A stretch of DNA of 64,000 nucleotides from Asticcacaulis sp. AC460 (GCF_000495795.1 NZ_AWGD01000008.1:283793-347792), one strand, 5' to 3'. Counted from the first letter of the stretch, positions 44,381-52,842 are shown. Notes: generated by a model from the letters alone, not told the origin. Numbers and translations: made by a program.

Positions 44381-45346
44381 TCACCTTAAAAAGCGAGCGC
44401 TTTTCTGCCGGCAGGTCAGCAGTTCGCGGTCACCGTTCTGCTGCGACGGCTCGATTTCGGAGGCCTCGTGCCATTCGTTGAACGAGACTATCAGGATCCA
44501 GTCCGGATCGGCGGCAATGGCGGCATCCCACAGGCTGCGAAACAGTTTGCCCTTGTCACGGTCAATCACCGGGCGCGGTTTCGGTCTGTCGGGGACCAGG
44601 CGATCGTCGAAGCCCGGAAGGATGGTGGCGGTCCTGACCTTCAGGCCGGCCTGATAGCCGACCCAGCCCTTGTAGAACTGGCGCCGCCACAGCCATTCGA
44701 CGCCATGATCCTGAGCGAGGTAATAGGCCATGTCGTAGATGTGGACGCCATCGACATAGGGGGCGCGTTCGTTGATCTGATTGCGGCCATTGCCCGTGGC
44801 GATAAAAGCCAGGGCCTTGTTGCCGATCAGCGCCCGGGCCTGTTTCCAGCCTTCCAGGCCAAGGGTTTGCAGCACACGATCGTAGAGGAAGATCACCGGG
44901 CGGCCATCGAGCATCAACCATTGCTTATGGTGGGTATAGTGGCTGTGCAGGTACAGGACCTGGTCGGCCAGGACCTGGGGTGTGGCGGCGTTTTCGATAT
45001 AGGCGCAGACCTTGAGATTCGTCTTTGCCGCAGCGTCCAGGAGTTTCGGCAATTGTTGATCGGTGGGATCACCTGGTCCCCACCATGAGGCGATAAAGCC
45101 GGTAATGCCGTTGTTGCTGGCCTGTTGGACGTGACGGGCGATGACGGCGTCGTCCTGGCTGTCATAGGGGCCGGTGACCGGGGTGTTGGGCGAACCGGGA
45201 TTTTGCCAGTGCGCCTGGGCGCCTTTCGTCCGGTACCAGCCGTAGTAGAAGGCCAGGACCTGTTTTTGCGGTCGTGTGGCGGCCAGGGCGCGAAGCGGTA
45301 GCAGGGCTAGCGCGGTCAGGGCGGCGAGAAGGCTACGTCTCAGCAT
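44381..45346 (-). CDS. Secreted GH99-like glycoside hydrolase
   Basis: 321 residues with a signal peptide (SLLAALTALALLPLRALA). The start (VLAFYYGWYRTKGAQAHWQN) and the C-terminal IVSFNEWHEASEIEPSQQ near residue 283-300 match the GH99/GH71-like TIM-barrel family, in which the Glu residues of the NEWHE region belong to the active site. Characterised GH99 enzymes are endo-alpha-mannosidases or mannanases; the substrate here is unproven. It is the first gene upstream of the GPH transporter on the same strand (69-bp gap) and is overlapped at its start by the preceding small gene. Confidence 0.8.
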   Translation of the reverse strand: MLRRSLLAALTALALLPLRALAATRPQKQVLAFYYGWYRTKGAQAHWQNPGSPNTPVTGPYDSQDDAVIARHVQQASNNGITGFIASWWGPGDPTDQQLPKLLDAAAKTNLKVCAYIENAATPQVLADQVLYLHSHYTHHKQWLMLDGRPVIFLYDRVLQTLGLEGWKQARALIGNKALAFIATGNGRNQINERAPYVDGVHIYDMAYYLAQDHGVEWLWRRQFYKGWVGYQAGLKVRTATILPGFDDRLVPDRPKPRPVIDRDKGKLFRSLWDAAIAADPDWILIVSFNEWHEASEIEPSQQNGDRELLTCRQKSARFLR

Positions 45347-45731
45347 CGGGTTTGGCCTTTCGCGCTTTCTTGCGGATTTCCTTGAGTTTTACGCCTTGGC
45401 GCAGGGACAGGGTACCGTTCACGGCGCCCTTGTCGGGATCGGCGAAGGCGCGGCCATAGGTTTTGACTCTTTCGGATACGCCGTCGATGAAGTCGCTTTC
45501 CCAGGGTGACAGCTCGATGCCTGAACTGGCGGCGTCTTGGCGTGCCTTTTCCAGCGCGCGCAGGGTGGCCTTTTGTAGGGATTTCTGTTGCGCCTTGCGC
45601 TGTTCGGCCGGTGAGGGCGGGGCGGTGTTCATCCCGCCGCCCTGTTTCATGCCAGAGGTCTTCAGGGCCGTCTTTGTCTGCGGCATCGTGGTGCGCTGGA
45701 GCGGCTTTCCGGGTTTGGAGGTGAAGGCCAT
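45333..45731 (-). CDS. Basic hypothetical protein overlapping the GH99-like gene
   Basis: 132 residues from ATG 45731; further in-frame ATGs at 45686 and lower are possible because no good ribosome binding site marks the first. It is lysine-rich at both ends (RKAQQKSLQKATLRALEKAR; KLKEIRKKARKAKPD) and helical in the middle (LSPWESDFIDGVSERVKTYG). It may bind nucleic acid, but there is no recognised domain. Its stop lies 11 nt inside the next gene, so the pair is probably co-transcribed. Confidence 0.55.
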   Translation of the reverse strand: MAFTSKPGKPLQRTTMPQTKTALKTSGMKQGGGMNTAPPSPAEQRKAQQKSLQKATLRALEKARQDAASSGIELSPWESDFIDGVSERVKTYGRAFADPDKGAVNGTLSLRQGVKLKEIRKKARKAKPDAET

Positions 45732-45800
45732 GGCTCAGATTTGAGCATCCGGCGCCGGTGCGTCAAGGCATTATCGGTAAGATGGGTGGAAGCAAACGAC

Positions 45801-46078
45801 GGAACACACGGAAAAAGTCGGCAAGAAACGGAATTCCGGTTACGGTGCCGCCCGCGAGAAGTGCCTTCATTCCATGAGTTTATCGGTCGTATTCCGGCTG
45901 AGTTGAAGCCATTAATTCCGTGTGTTCAGTGCACGCCGCCATCGGCGGCGCTTCAGTGGTTTCCGTGTTCCTCTTAAATGTCAGAGGCAGGCCGGCTGGC
46001 CAAAAGCCTTCTGAAGCGAAGAAGGGGAACACGGACCACACGGAGGCCGCTGCGCGGCGACACTGAAAACACGGAATT
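45801..46078. repeat. Gene-free region with nested inverted repeats of the CCGTGT/ACACGG family
   Basis: The 440-bp gap 45732-46171 holds no convincing gene. It has GAACACACGGAA (45802-45813) against TTCCGTGTGTTC (45916-45927). A second pair has 18-nt arms at 45914-45931 and 46061-46078 (17 of 18 pairing). A third is TCCGTGTTCC (45962) against GGAACACGGA (46026), the last running into CCACACGG. The same words build the element at 48935-49068. Confidence 0.6.
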
Positions 46079-46171
46079 CAGGGTGTTGAACGGCCCGAAC
46101 AAACCTTCATCTGTTTTGGGAATGAAGGCGCTTCGCGCCGGCAGCGCCGTGACCGGAATTCGGTTATTAGA

Positions 46172-46444
46172 TTACATGCCGATAGCCGACATGTAGAGCT
46201 CCAGGATGGCCTCTTCTTCCTCGCGCTTCAGCTTGTCCTTCTTGCGGATCGACACGACCTTGCGCAGGATCTTGACGTCGAAACCTTCGCCCTTGGCTTC
46301 GGAATAGACTTCCTTGATGTCGTTGGCGATTACGGCCTTGTCTTCTTCCAAACGCTCGATGCGCTCGATAATAGTGCGCAGGCGGGTCTGGGCGGCGCCG
46401 GTGATAACGTCGTTGGAAGTGATGGAGGCGGCGTCGTCGGCCAT
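46172..46444 (-). CDS. gapR: GapR-type nucleoid-associated protein (DUF2312)
   Basis: 90 residues. The DUF2312 core is clear: [20 protein letters not shown], then [20 protein letters not shown], then [20 protein letters not shown] and a C-terminal YMSAIGM. In Caulobacter the same-sized GapR encircles overtwisted DNA, stimulates gyrase and topoisomerase IV and is essential for replication and normal cell cycle. The ATG at 46444 is the only plausible start. It stands alone, flanked by the repeat-rich gap downstream and a HAD gene upstream on the same strand. Confidence 0.93.
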   Translation of the reverse strand: MADDAASITSNDVITGAAQTRLRTIIERIERLEEDKAVIANDIKEVYSEAKGEGFDVKILRKVVSIRKKDKLKREEEEAILELYMSAIGM

Positions 46445-46544
46445 GGCAATAGTCCCGATACTGAAAGGTTGGGCTTAACCATAGCCAAGGTGATTCGCGA
46501 CCTCAACGCCCAGTTTGTTAAGAAGCCCGATCGCCTGTGGACAA

Positions 46545-47147
46545 TTACAGGACGCCGGCGGCGACCAGGGCCGGGCGCAGGGCTTTCGGGTCCTGGAACA
46601 GGTGCGTGACAAAGCCTTTGCTACGGGCGACGTCAATATTGATGGCGCTGTCGTCGGTGAAGAAGATCTCTTCCGCCGGCAGGCCGAGGCGGCGCAGGGT
46701 GATGTCGTAGATGACGGGATCGGGCTTGATCACCCTTTCCGCGCCGGAGATGATGATGTCGCGGAAATAGCTGAAGACCGGGCTGTGCGAGAAGACCATG
46801 GCGGATTTTTCGGCCGGCATGTTGGTCAGGGCGTACAAGGGCACGTCTTTTTTGTGCAGCTCTTCAAGGACAGCGATGGTTTCGGGCACCAGATCGCCCA
46901 GCATGTCTTCGAACCGTTCGTCGAAGGCCAGAATCTCCGCCGTATAGTCGGGGTGGGCCAGCAGGCGTTCCTTGCGGTTGTCGGCAAAGGTGACGCCGGC
47001 ATCGTGGGCCGCGTGCCACGACATGGGCACCACGGTCTCCAGCACAAAGGCGCGGCGGACCGGGTCTTCAATCATCCGGTTATAGAGATTGGAGGCGTGC
47101 CAGGTGATGATGACATTGCCGATATCGAACAGAACGGCCTTAACCAT
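46545..47147 (-). CDS. HAD-superfamily hydrolase, YihX-like
   Basis: 200 residues from ATG 47147 (MVKAVLFDIGNVIITW); an ATG three codons upstream is also possible. Motif I has the form LFDIGNV, as in YihX-type sugar-phosphate phosphatases and the epoxide-hydrolase N-terminal-like group. Motif II is YALTNM, motif III Lys is in RVIKPDPVIYD, and motif IV is FFTDDSAINIDVARSKG. It probably hydrolyses a sugar phosphate in the cytoplasm. It lies directly downstream of the rpmJ terminator on the same strand. Confidence 0.85.
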   Translation of the reverse strand: MVKAVLFDIGNVIITWHASNLYNRMIEDPVRRAFVLETVVPMSWHAAHDAGVTFADNRKERLLAHPDYTAEILAFDERFEDMLGDLVPETIAVLEELHKKDVPLYALTNMPAEKSAMVFSHSPVFSYFRDIIISGAERVIKPDPVIYDITLRRLGLPAEEIFFTDDSAINIDVARSKGFVTHLFQDPKALRPALVAAGVL

Positions 47148-47165
47148 AAATCTCATCCCGACATG

Positions 47166-47199
47166 AAAAAACGCTCGAAATCCAATGACTTCAAGCGTT
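47166..47199 (-). terminator. Rho-independent terminator of rpmJ
   Basis: On the minus strand AACGCTTGAA pairs with TTCGAGCGTT (one wobble) and is followed by TTTTTT just before the HAD gene. Confidence 0.85.
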
Positions 47200-47232
47200 C
47201 GTTTCAGCTAATGAAAGCGAAGAGCCTAAGGC

Positions 47233-47358
47233 TTAGCCTTGCTTGGCCTTGAAGCGCGGATCCGTCTTGTTGATCACATAGACGACGCCTTTGCGGCGCA
47301 CGATCTTGCAGTCGCGATGGCGACCCTTGAGCGACTTGAGCGAGCTGCGGACTTTCAT
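47233..47358 (-). CDS. rpmJ: 50S ribosomal protein L36
   Basis: 41 residues from ATG 47358: [20 protein letters not shown], then [20 protein letters not shown] and a final Gly. It has only one Cys, so it is the zinc-free form of L36 common in alphaproteobacteria rather than the four-ligand zinc-ribbon form. It stabilises 23S rRNA in the large subunit. It is monocistronic, with a terminator 34 bp after its stop. Confidence 0.96.
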   Translation of the reverse strand: MKVRSSLKSLKGRHRDCKIVRRKGVVYVINKTDPRFKAKQG

Positions 47359-47580
47359 GGTTCTACCCGAAAATGAATGTGTTATGTCCGCCTGGCGATG
47401 GACGCGGCGTGACAAGAGCGGTGGCTTCTAGAAGAGCGCCTCAATTTTGTCAACGCGATAAAGCAGGGTGAAATCAGAATTTCCTCTACCGGGCGGTATT
47501 TTCATCGCGGCTGTGGCCTTTAAAGCCTTGGAAAGGGAATCGCAATCGGGGTAAATAGGCCTCAAACCTCGGGAGCTCTT

Positions 47581-48927
47581 ATGCGTCTTCGTTATGTCAG
47601 CCTGTTCGCCCTGTTGAGCGCCTGCGCCACGGACACACAGCCGCCTGCGCCGATGCCGCAAGCGCCGGTCGCGCCGCCCGTCGCCGCGGGAGAGCCCGCG
47701 CCGGCGTCTTCGAGCTCGGCGTCATCGGCGCCTGCCGCGGCCGAACCTGCACCCGCGCCGGTTCCGGCCATCACCTACGCCAATTTCGACCAGTGGAAGC
47801 AGAACTTCATCAGCAAGGCGGCGTCGCGCGGCTTTGACCCGGTGTTCACGTCGCAGGTGCTGGAAAACGTCCAGCCGCTGTCGAACGTCCTGTCATCCGA
47901 CAACCAGCAGCCGGAATTCTCCAAGCCGGCCAGTTCCTATATGCGTCAGGCGGTCAGCCCGACCCGCGCCGCGGCGGCGCGGACCCGGCTGGACGCCAAT
48001 ACCAATGTATCGGCGATCGTGACCAGGTTCGGGGTGCCGGCGCATCTGCTGGGCGGCATCTGGACCATGGAAAGCGATCTCGGCCGGGTTCAGGGCAATA
48101 TCGATGTCATTTCGGCCCTGGCGACCCTGGCCTATGACGGCCGGCGCCGGGTATGGGCCGAGGATGAGCTCATCGCCTGCCTGACCATATTGCGCGACCA
48201 CAAGATCGGTCGCGACACCCTGAAAGGCTCGTGGGCCGGGGCCATGGGTCAGACCCAGTTCCTGCCGGATAACTACATCAGGCTGGGCGCCGACGGCGAT
48301 AATGACGGCATCGTCGATATCTGGAAGTCGGATTCGGACGCCCTGGCGTCGTCGGCCAACCTGTTGGCCAAGGCCGGGTGGAAGCCCGACCAGGATTGGG
48401 CGGTGGAAGTCATCCTGCCGGCCGGTTTCGACTATTATCTCGGCGAGACGGTGAAAAAGACGCCGGCCGAATGGGCGGCGCTGGGTGTCAAGCGCGCCGA
48501 TGGCGGTTACTGGCGTCCGACCGAGCAGGGCGAGCAAACCACCCTGCTGCTGCCGTCGGGGGCGAAGGGCCCGGCCTTTCTCGCGCTGCCGAACCACTAT
48601 GTCATCCGCAAATACAACAATTCGACCAGTTATGCTTTGGCCGTCGGGTTGATCGCCGACCTGATCGCGGGCAAGCCGGCGCTGAAGACGCCGTGGCCGA
48701 CCGAGCCGCCGCTGAGCCTGGAGCAACGCAAGAAGACCCAGGAGGCGCTGAAGGCGGCCGGCTATGATATCGGCACGGTCGACGGCGTGATCGGGGTCAA
48801 GACGCGCCAGGCGATTCGCGATTGGCAAAAGGCGCGTGGCGAGGTGGCCGACGGTTATCTCAGCTTCGAGTTGGCCAACCGATTCGTGGTGATGCAGGGT
48901 GGTACGCCGGCAACCCCGCCTTCGTAG
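47581..48927 (+). CDS. MltB-family lytic murein transglycosylase with C-terminal peptidoglycan-binding domain
   Basis: 448 residues. The lipoprotein signal has lipobox LLSAC (Cys near residue 15), followed by a Pro/Ala/Ser-rich linker to about 60. The SLT-type catalytic domain follows: LLGGIWTMESDLGRVQGNID has the catalytic Glu near 163, and GSWAGAMGQTQFLPDNYIRL follows. From about 380 a PG_binding_1 domain appears (VQEALKAAGYDIGTVDGVIG-like). The enzyme cleaves peptidoglycan glycan strands to 1,6-anhydro products from the inner face of the outer membrane. It is transcribed alone; an inverted-repeat element follows. Confidence 0.93.
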   Translation: MRLRYVSLFALLSACATDTQPPAPMPQAPVAPPVAAGEPAPASSSSASSAPAAAEPAPAPVPAITYANFDQWKQNFISKAASRGFDPVFTSQVLENVQPLSNVLSSDNQQPEFSKPASSYMRQAVSPTRAAAARTRLDANTNVSAIVTRFGVPAHLLGGIWTMESDLGRVQGNIDVISALATLAYDGRRRVWAEDELIACLTILRDHKIGRDTLKGSWAGAMGQTQFLPDNYIRLGADGDNDGIVDIWKSDSDALASSANLLAKAGWKPDQDWAVEVILPAGFDYYLGETVKKTPAEWAALGVKRADGGYWRPTEQGEQTTLLLPSGAKGPAFLALPNHYVIRKYNNSTSYALAVGLIADLIAGKPALKTPWPTEPPLSLEQRKKTQEALKAAGYDIGTVDGVIGVKTRQAIRDWQKARGEVADGYLSFELANRFVVMQGGTPATPPS

Positions 48928-48934
48928 GTTTTTT

Positions 48935-49068
48935 TACCACGGACCACACAGACCACACGGACATTGAGGCCGTTCTGACGCCGCGCAGCGGCCTTGTCTA
49001 TCGACTGCCGCTGCGCGGCGGGGGGCAGAACCGATTGAAAGTCCGTGTGGTCCGTGTGGTCCGTGGTA
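48935..49068. repeat. 134-bp element with 28-nt inverted ends
   Basis: Left arm 48935-48962 and right arm 49041-49068 are reverse complements at 27 of 28 positions. They are made of tandem CCACGGACCACA-type words. The 78-bp centre contains GCCGCGCAGCGGC-like sequence. It lies between mltB and motA. Its repeat words recur at 46026-46043, so it belongs to a dispersed intergenic family. No coding capacity. Confidence 0.7.
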
Positions 49069-49167
49069 CAATTCTGATCCCCCGACGGTGAAGATTCACG
49101 GTTAAGGAAACCGGCCCTTAAGGATTAACCACGATAGTGAGCCCAAAGAATCGTTCGTGGGCCCTCT

Positions 49168-50040
49168 ATGTTTCAGATCATCGGTATCGTCCTCCTCTTC
49201 GCCATGGTGTTCGGCAGCTACATGCTGTCCGGGGGTAACTTCGCGCCGATCATCGAAGCGGCGCCCCACGAACTCATGGCCATCGGCGGCGCCGCCGTTG
49301 CCGCGACCCTGATCTCCAACTCGCTAACCACGCTGAAAGGCATGGGGGGCGGCATGGGCAAGGTGTTCGGCGGCCCGAAATGGAAGGCCTCCGACTATCG
49401 CGATCTGCTGTCGCTGCTGTTCCTGCTGACCAAGACGATGAAGTCGAAAGGTGTCATCGCACTGGAAAGCCACATCGAAAAGCCTCACGATTCCAGTATC
49501 TTCAAGCGTTTTCCGAAGATCGTGAAAGACCATTTCGCGGTCGATTTTATCTGTGACACCCTGCGCATGATGACCATGAACCTGGAAGACCCGCACCAGG
49601 TCGAAGACGCCATGGAAAAGCAGCTCGAAAAGCACCATCACGAAGCGCTGCATCCCGCCCACGCCCTGCAGAACATGGCCGACGCCCTGCCGGCGCTGGG
49701 GATCGTCGCCGCCGTTCTGGGGGTTATCAAGACCATGGGCTCGATCACCGAGCCGCCGGAAGTCCTCGGCGCCATGATCGGCGGCGCTCTGGTCGGTACC
49801 TTCCTGGGCGTCTTCCTGGCCTATGGCCTGGTCGGTCCGTTCGCCTCGCGCATGTCCTCCGTGGTCGAGGAAGAGGGCGCTTTCTACAAGATCATCCAGT
49901 CGGTCCTGGTTGCCCACCTGCACGGCAACGCCGCTCAGATATCGGTCGAAATCGGCCGTGGTTCCATCCCCAGCCCGTCGCAGCCTTCGTTCCTGGAAAT
50001 GGAAGAGGCGCTTAATAATATCCCGGCCGAAGCGGCCTAG
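49168..50040 (+). CDS. motA: Flagellar motor stator protein MotA
   Basis: 290 residues. It has two N-terminal helices (IIGIVLLFAMVFGSYMLSGG and ELMAIGGAAVAATLIS), a long cytoplasmic region with charged residues that contact FliG, then helices 3 and 4: ALPALGIVAAVLGVIKTMG near 178-196 and ALVGTFLGVFLAYGLVGPF near 213-231. These form, with MotB, the proton channel that powers flagellar rotation. motB is not adjacent, which is typical of Caulobacter relatives. The upstream region has TTAAGGATTAACC, whose TTAA half-sites do not have the 7-bp spacing of a CtrA box. Confidence 0.95.
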   Translation: MFQIIGIVLLFAMVFGSYMLSGGNFAPIIEAAPHELMAIGGAAVAATLISNSLTTLKGMGGGMGKVFGGPKWKASDYRDLLSLLFLLTKTMKSKGVIALESHIEKPHDSSIFKRFPKIVKDHFAVDFICDTLRMMTMNLEDPHQVEDAMEKQLEKHHHEALHPAHALQNMADALPALGIVAAVLGVIKTMGSITEPPEVLGAMIGGALVGTFLGVFLAYGLVGPFASRMSSVVEEEGAFYKIIQSVLVAHLHGNAAQISVEIGRGSIPSPSQPSFLEMEEALNNIPAEAA

Positions 50041-50312
50041 TCCAGGATGAGCTGAAGGTCTGCGTTCAGCCGACAGATTCCCAAAGTGCCTTTCAGGTCG
50101 CCGGCCGCATCCATTTCGATGCGGCCGGTTTCGCCGTCGAAACCGTCGGCTGTCTGGAAACCGTCAGACCTTCTACATAGGGCGTGAAAAAGTAGGTGAC
50201 ATTGTCGCTGTTGGACAGATTAACGCGCCAGGCGGACCGTCGGTGTGGCGGCATACGCGGCGCCCGCCAGACTCCATCCTGCAACGCCTGCGAGAATCAC
50301 CCACCGTTTCAT
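50037..50312 (-). pseudogene. Frameshifted small secreted-protein gene
   Basis: From ATG 50312 a signal peptide is encoded (MKRWVILAGVAGWSLAGAAY, cleaved near AYA-A), but the frame stops after TPTVRLAR. A neighbouring frame continues WRVNLSNSDNVTYFFTPYVE, then GLTV. The third frame takes over with GFQTADGFDGETGRIEMDAA, then GDLKGTLGICRLNADLQLIL, and stops at 50037-50039, inside the motA stop. Joined, the three give one coherent protein of about 90 residues, so two single-base frameshifts are likely. They could be genuine decay or sequencing errors. The family was not recognised. Confidence 0.5.
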
Positions 50313-50595
50313 GCCCTGTTTCCCTGCCTGTGGGCGCATATACGAAGACCTTCGTTGCGGAATCATGGTGGTGCGCGGGGCGCGAAGGGGGCATTTCGCC
50401 CGCCGACGTCGTCTCTGCGGGTTTTGGACAGGCCCGTTTTCATCCTTTCTGTTGAAAAAGGCGATCACAATCGCATCTTCGATCACAGTTTTGTGAAATA
50501 GCACTTGCGGGACTCAGGCGTTTTGAGTATGACTCGATCCGTGGGCGTAGGCTTCAAGGTCCTGACGCTCTAACGTTAGAATTAAGGATCTGATC

Positions 50596-50787
50596 ATGAC
50601 CTCCAAAATCGTCCGCGTCGCCCTGATCGCCGCTGTTGCCGCTGCTTCGCTGTCCGTCGCCGCTTGCCAGCCGAAGGCCACTGAAGCCGAAGCCGCCGCT
50701 TCGGAAGCCACCTCGGAAATGGCCGTCGAAGCCTCGGCTGAAGTCTCGGCCGCTTCGGTCGAAGCTTCGGTTGCTGCTTCGCACTAA
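50596..50787 (+). CDS. Small Ala/Glu/Ser-rich lipoprotein
   Basis: 63 residues. It has a lipoprotein signal ending SVAAC (Cys near residue 24), then a low-complexity tail of Ala, Glu, Ser and Val (TEAEAAASEATSEM, EASAEVSAASVEAS). It resembles the next gene in plan: lipobox, then an acidic Ala-rich tail. It is likely anchored in the outer or inner membrane with an extended helix; function is unknown. A strong terminator follows, so it is transcribed separately. The 283 bp before it hold no gene that I can support beyond the pseudogene upstream. Confidence 0.7.
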   Translation: MTSKIVRVALIAAVAAASLSVAACQPKATEAEAAASEATSEMAVEASAEVSAASVEASVAASH

Positions 50788-50814
50788 TCTATTCGCCTCA
50801 GGGCGATATGATGA

Positions 50815-50843
50815 AGGGCCGCACCTCAGGTGCGGCCCTTTTT
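50815..50843 (+). terminator. Rho-independent terminator
   Basis: AGGGCCGCACC-TC-AGGTGCGGCCCT forms an almost gap-free stem of at least 10 bp followed by TTTT. It lies between the two small lipoprotein genes. Confidence 0.92.
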
Positions 50844-50872
50844 CGTGCCGCAATCCTGGGGTAGGAGATATC

Positions 50873-51139
50873 ATGCGCCCGATTCTGATTCCCCTGATAA
50901 TTGCGACCCTGTCCCTGGGCGCGTGCGGCGAAAAGGCCGAGGACGGCCACGCCGAAGCTGAGGCCGAAGCCCCAGCCGACATGCCGATGGATGCCGCCAG
51001 CGCCGATGCCCAGGCCGCCCTGGAAGCCGCTGCTGCCGCCGAACCCGTGGCTGTTGAAGCCGGATCTGCATCTGCCGCCGCGCCTGCGCCGCCCTCAGGT
51101 TCGGCTGCGCCGGCCGCCAAACCGGCAGACCATCATTAG
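50873..51139 (+). CDS. Ala/Glu/Pro-rich lipoprotein coupled to mnmC
   Basis: 88 residues from ATG 50873 after AGGAGA. It has a lipoprotein signal ending SLGAC (Cys near residue 18), then an acidic Ala-rich tail (HAEAEAEAPADMPMDAAS) and a Pro/Ala end (APAPPSGSAAPAAKPADHH). It is similar in design to the lipoprotein gene upstream but has a different tail. Its TAG stop shares one base with the GTG start of mnmC (TAGTG), so translation of the tRNA-modification enzyme probably depends on it. Function unknown. Confidence 0.72.
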   Translation: MRPILIPLIIATLSLGACGEKAEDGHAEAEAEAPADMPMDAASADAQAALEAAAAAEPVAVEAGSASAAAPAPPSGSAAPAAKPADHH

Positions 51140-52842
51140 TGACGGAAACTGATGTCTATTTTGCCGAAGACGGTACGCCGCGGTCGGCGCGCTTCGGTGA
51201 CATCTATTATTCGCCCCAGGACGGCCTGGCGGAAAGCCGCGCGGTTTTCCTGGACGGTTGCCATCTGGGCCAGGCCTGGGCCGAAAGTACCGACTTCACG
51301 ATCCTGGAACTGGGCTTCGGCACAGGGTTGAATATCGCTGCCGCACTGGAATTGTGGACGCGCTCGGGATGCCCCGGCAGGCTGCATATCTTTACCGTTG
51401 AAGCTTTCGTGATGGCGCGTGATCAGGCGGCGACTGCGCTCGCAAACTGGCCCGAAATTGCGCAATTTGCGCAGGCCATCGCCGGCCAGTGGCCAACAAA
51501 AAGGCGCGGCTTTCATCATATGGATTTCCCGCAGTGGCGGGTCAGCGTGACCATCGCCCTGATGGAGGTCGATGCAGCGCTCGACGCGTGGCAAGGAAAG
51601 GCGGATGCGGTCTTTCTCGACGGCTTTTCGCCCGCGCTCAATCCTGACATGTGGTCGCCCGCCGTGTTCGGGCGGATCGCCGAACGGGTTCACCCGGGCG
51701 CCCGACTGGCGACCTTCACCGTCGCCGGCCATGTCCGGCGCGGTTTGCAGGATGCCGGCTTTACCGTCGCTAAATGTCCGGGCTTTGGCCGCAAGCGCGA
51801 GCGCCTGGAAGCCGTTTTTGGCGGAGAGGCCTCGCCACGCGTCCGGCCACAACGTATTGCCATTGCCGGGGCCGGGATTGCCGGCGCCTGTCTGGCCTGG
51901 CAGGCGGGATTGTTCGGCCTGGAGGCGGATATCTATGATCCGGCGCCGGGCAGCGGTGCCTCGGGTAATCCGGCCGCCCTGGTCACGCCGCGCCTGGATG
52001 CCGGCGACAACGCGATCTCGGCGCTCTTCGCCGACGCCTTTGCCTACGCCACGGCCTTCTATCGTCATTGGACGCCAGGTGCGGTTCTGGGGCAGGGCGT
52101 GCGGCAATGCGCCCTGGAGGACCGCGATCTGGCGCGATTTGAACGCATCGCAGGGCAGGCCGGATTTGTGGCCGGGGACCTGGCGCCGTTTGCGGCCGGC
52201 ACTCTGGTCAATATGCCTGCCCTGGCGGGGCTGCACCTGAAGCCGGCGCTTACCATCGCGCCGGTCGAGGTCGTGCGGACGATGCTGGCGGGGCAAGTGG
52301 TGATCCGCGAACGCCTGCCTGACGACCTGAGTGGCTACGACGCGGTCGTCCTGGCCTGTGGCGAGGGCATACTGGACCGTGACATCGGTTTTGCGCTGCG
52401 TCCGGTACGGGGGCAGATCGAGATCGCGGCAGGTCAGACGCTGGACGGTGCCCTGGCGTGGGGCGGCTATGCCGTACCCACGTCGGAGGGCATGCTTTTT
52501 GGCGCCACCCATGATCGTGACGACCGCGGCAGCGAGGTCCGTCCGCAGTCGCGCGAGGCCAATCTGATCAACCTCGCCAAGGTTCTGCCGCAGATGGCTG
52601 AAACCCTGGGCGGTAGGGATCTGCGGTCGCGGGCGTCGGTGCGGGTGACGACGCGCGACCATCTGCCTGTGGCGGGCGAAATCGCGCCCGGGCTTCACGT
52701 CCTGACGGGGCTGGGCTCGCGCGGCTTCTGCCTGGCGCCGTTGCTGGCCAAGGCGGTTGTGGCCGGTATCACCGGGTTTGCGCCGCCACTGCGTGCGGCA
52801 ACGGCAAATTTAATCCATCCCCGGCGCTTTGTTCGCGATTAA
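51139..52842 (+). CDS. mnmC: Bifunctional tRNA-modification enzyme MnmC
   Basis: 567 residues from a GTG start. The N-terminal methyltransferase (MnmD, about 1-235) has the SAM motif ILELGFGTGLN near 56-66 and DAVFLDGFSPALNPDMW. The C-terminal FAD-dependent oxidase starts at RIAIAGAGIAGACLAW near 238-253 and ends with LTGLGSRGFCLAPLLAK. It converts cmnm5s2U34 through nm5s2U34 to mnm5s2U34 in the anticodons of tRNAs such as Lys and Glu. It lies one base from the upstream lipoprotein gene, an unusual partner. Confidence 0.94.
   Translation: MTETDVYFAEDGTPRSARFGDIYYSPQDGLAESRAVFLDGCHLGQAWAESTDFTILELGFGTGLNIAAALELWTRSGCPGRLHIFTVEAFVMARDQAATALANWPEIAQFAQAIAGQWPTKRRGFHHMDFPQWRVSVTIALMEVDAALDAWQGKADAVFLDGFSPALNPDMWSPAVFGRIAERVHPGARLATFTVAGHVRRGLQDAGFTVAKCPGFGRKRERLEAVFGGEASPRVRPQRIAIAGAGIAGACLAWQAGLFGLEADIYDPAPGSGASGNPAALVTPRLDAGDNAISALFADAFAYATAFYRHWTPGAVLGQGVRQCALEDRDLARFERIAGQAGFVAGDLAPFAAGTLVNMPALAGLHLKPALTIAPVEVVRTMLAGQVVIRERLPDDLSGYDAVVLACGEGILDRDIGFALRPVRGQIEIAAGQTLDGALAWGGYAVPTSEGMLFGATHDRDDRGSEVRPQSREANLINLAKVLPQMAETLGGRDLRSRASVRVTTRDHLPVAGEIAPGLHVLTGLGSRGFCLAPLLAKAVVAGITGFAPPLRAATANLIHPRRFVRD

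Noticed and set aside
49090..49140. CtrA-type site upstream of motA
   Set aside because: TTAA half-sites are present but their spacings are 3 and 12 bp, not the 7 bp of the CtrA consensus, so I do not call a site.
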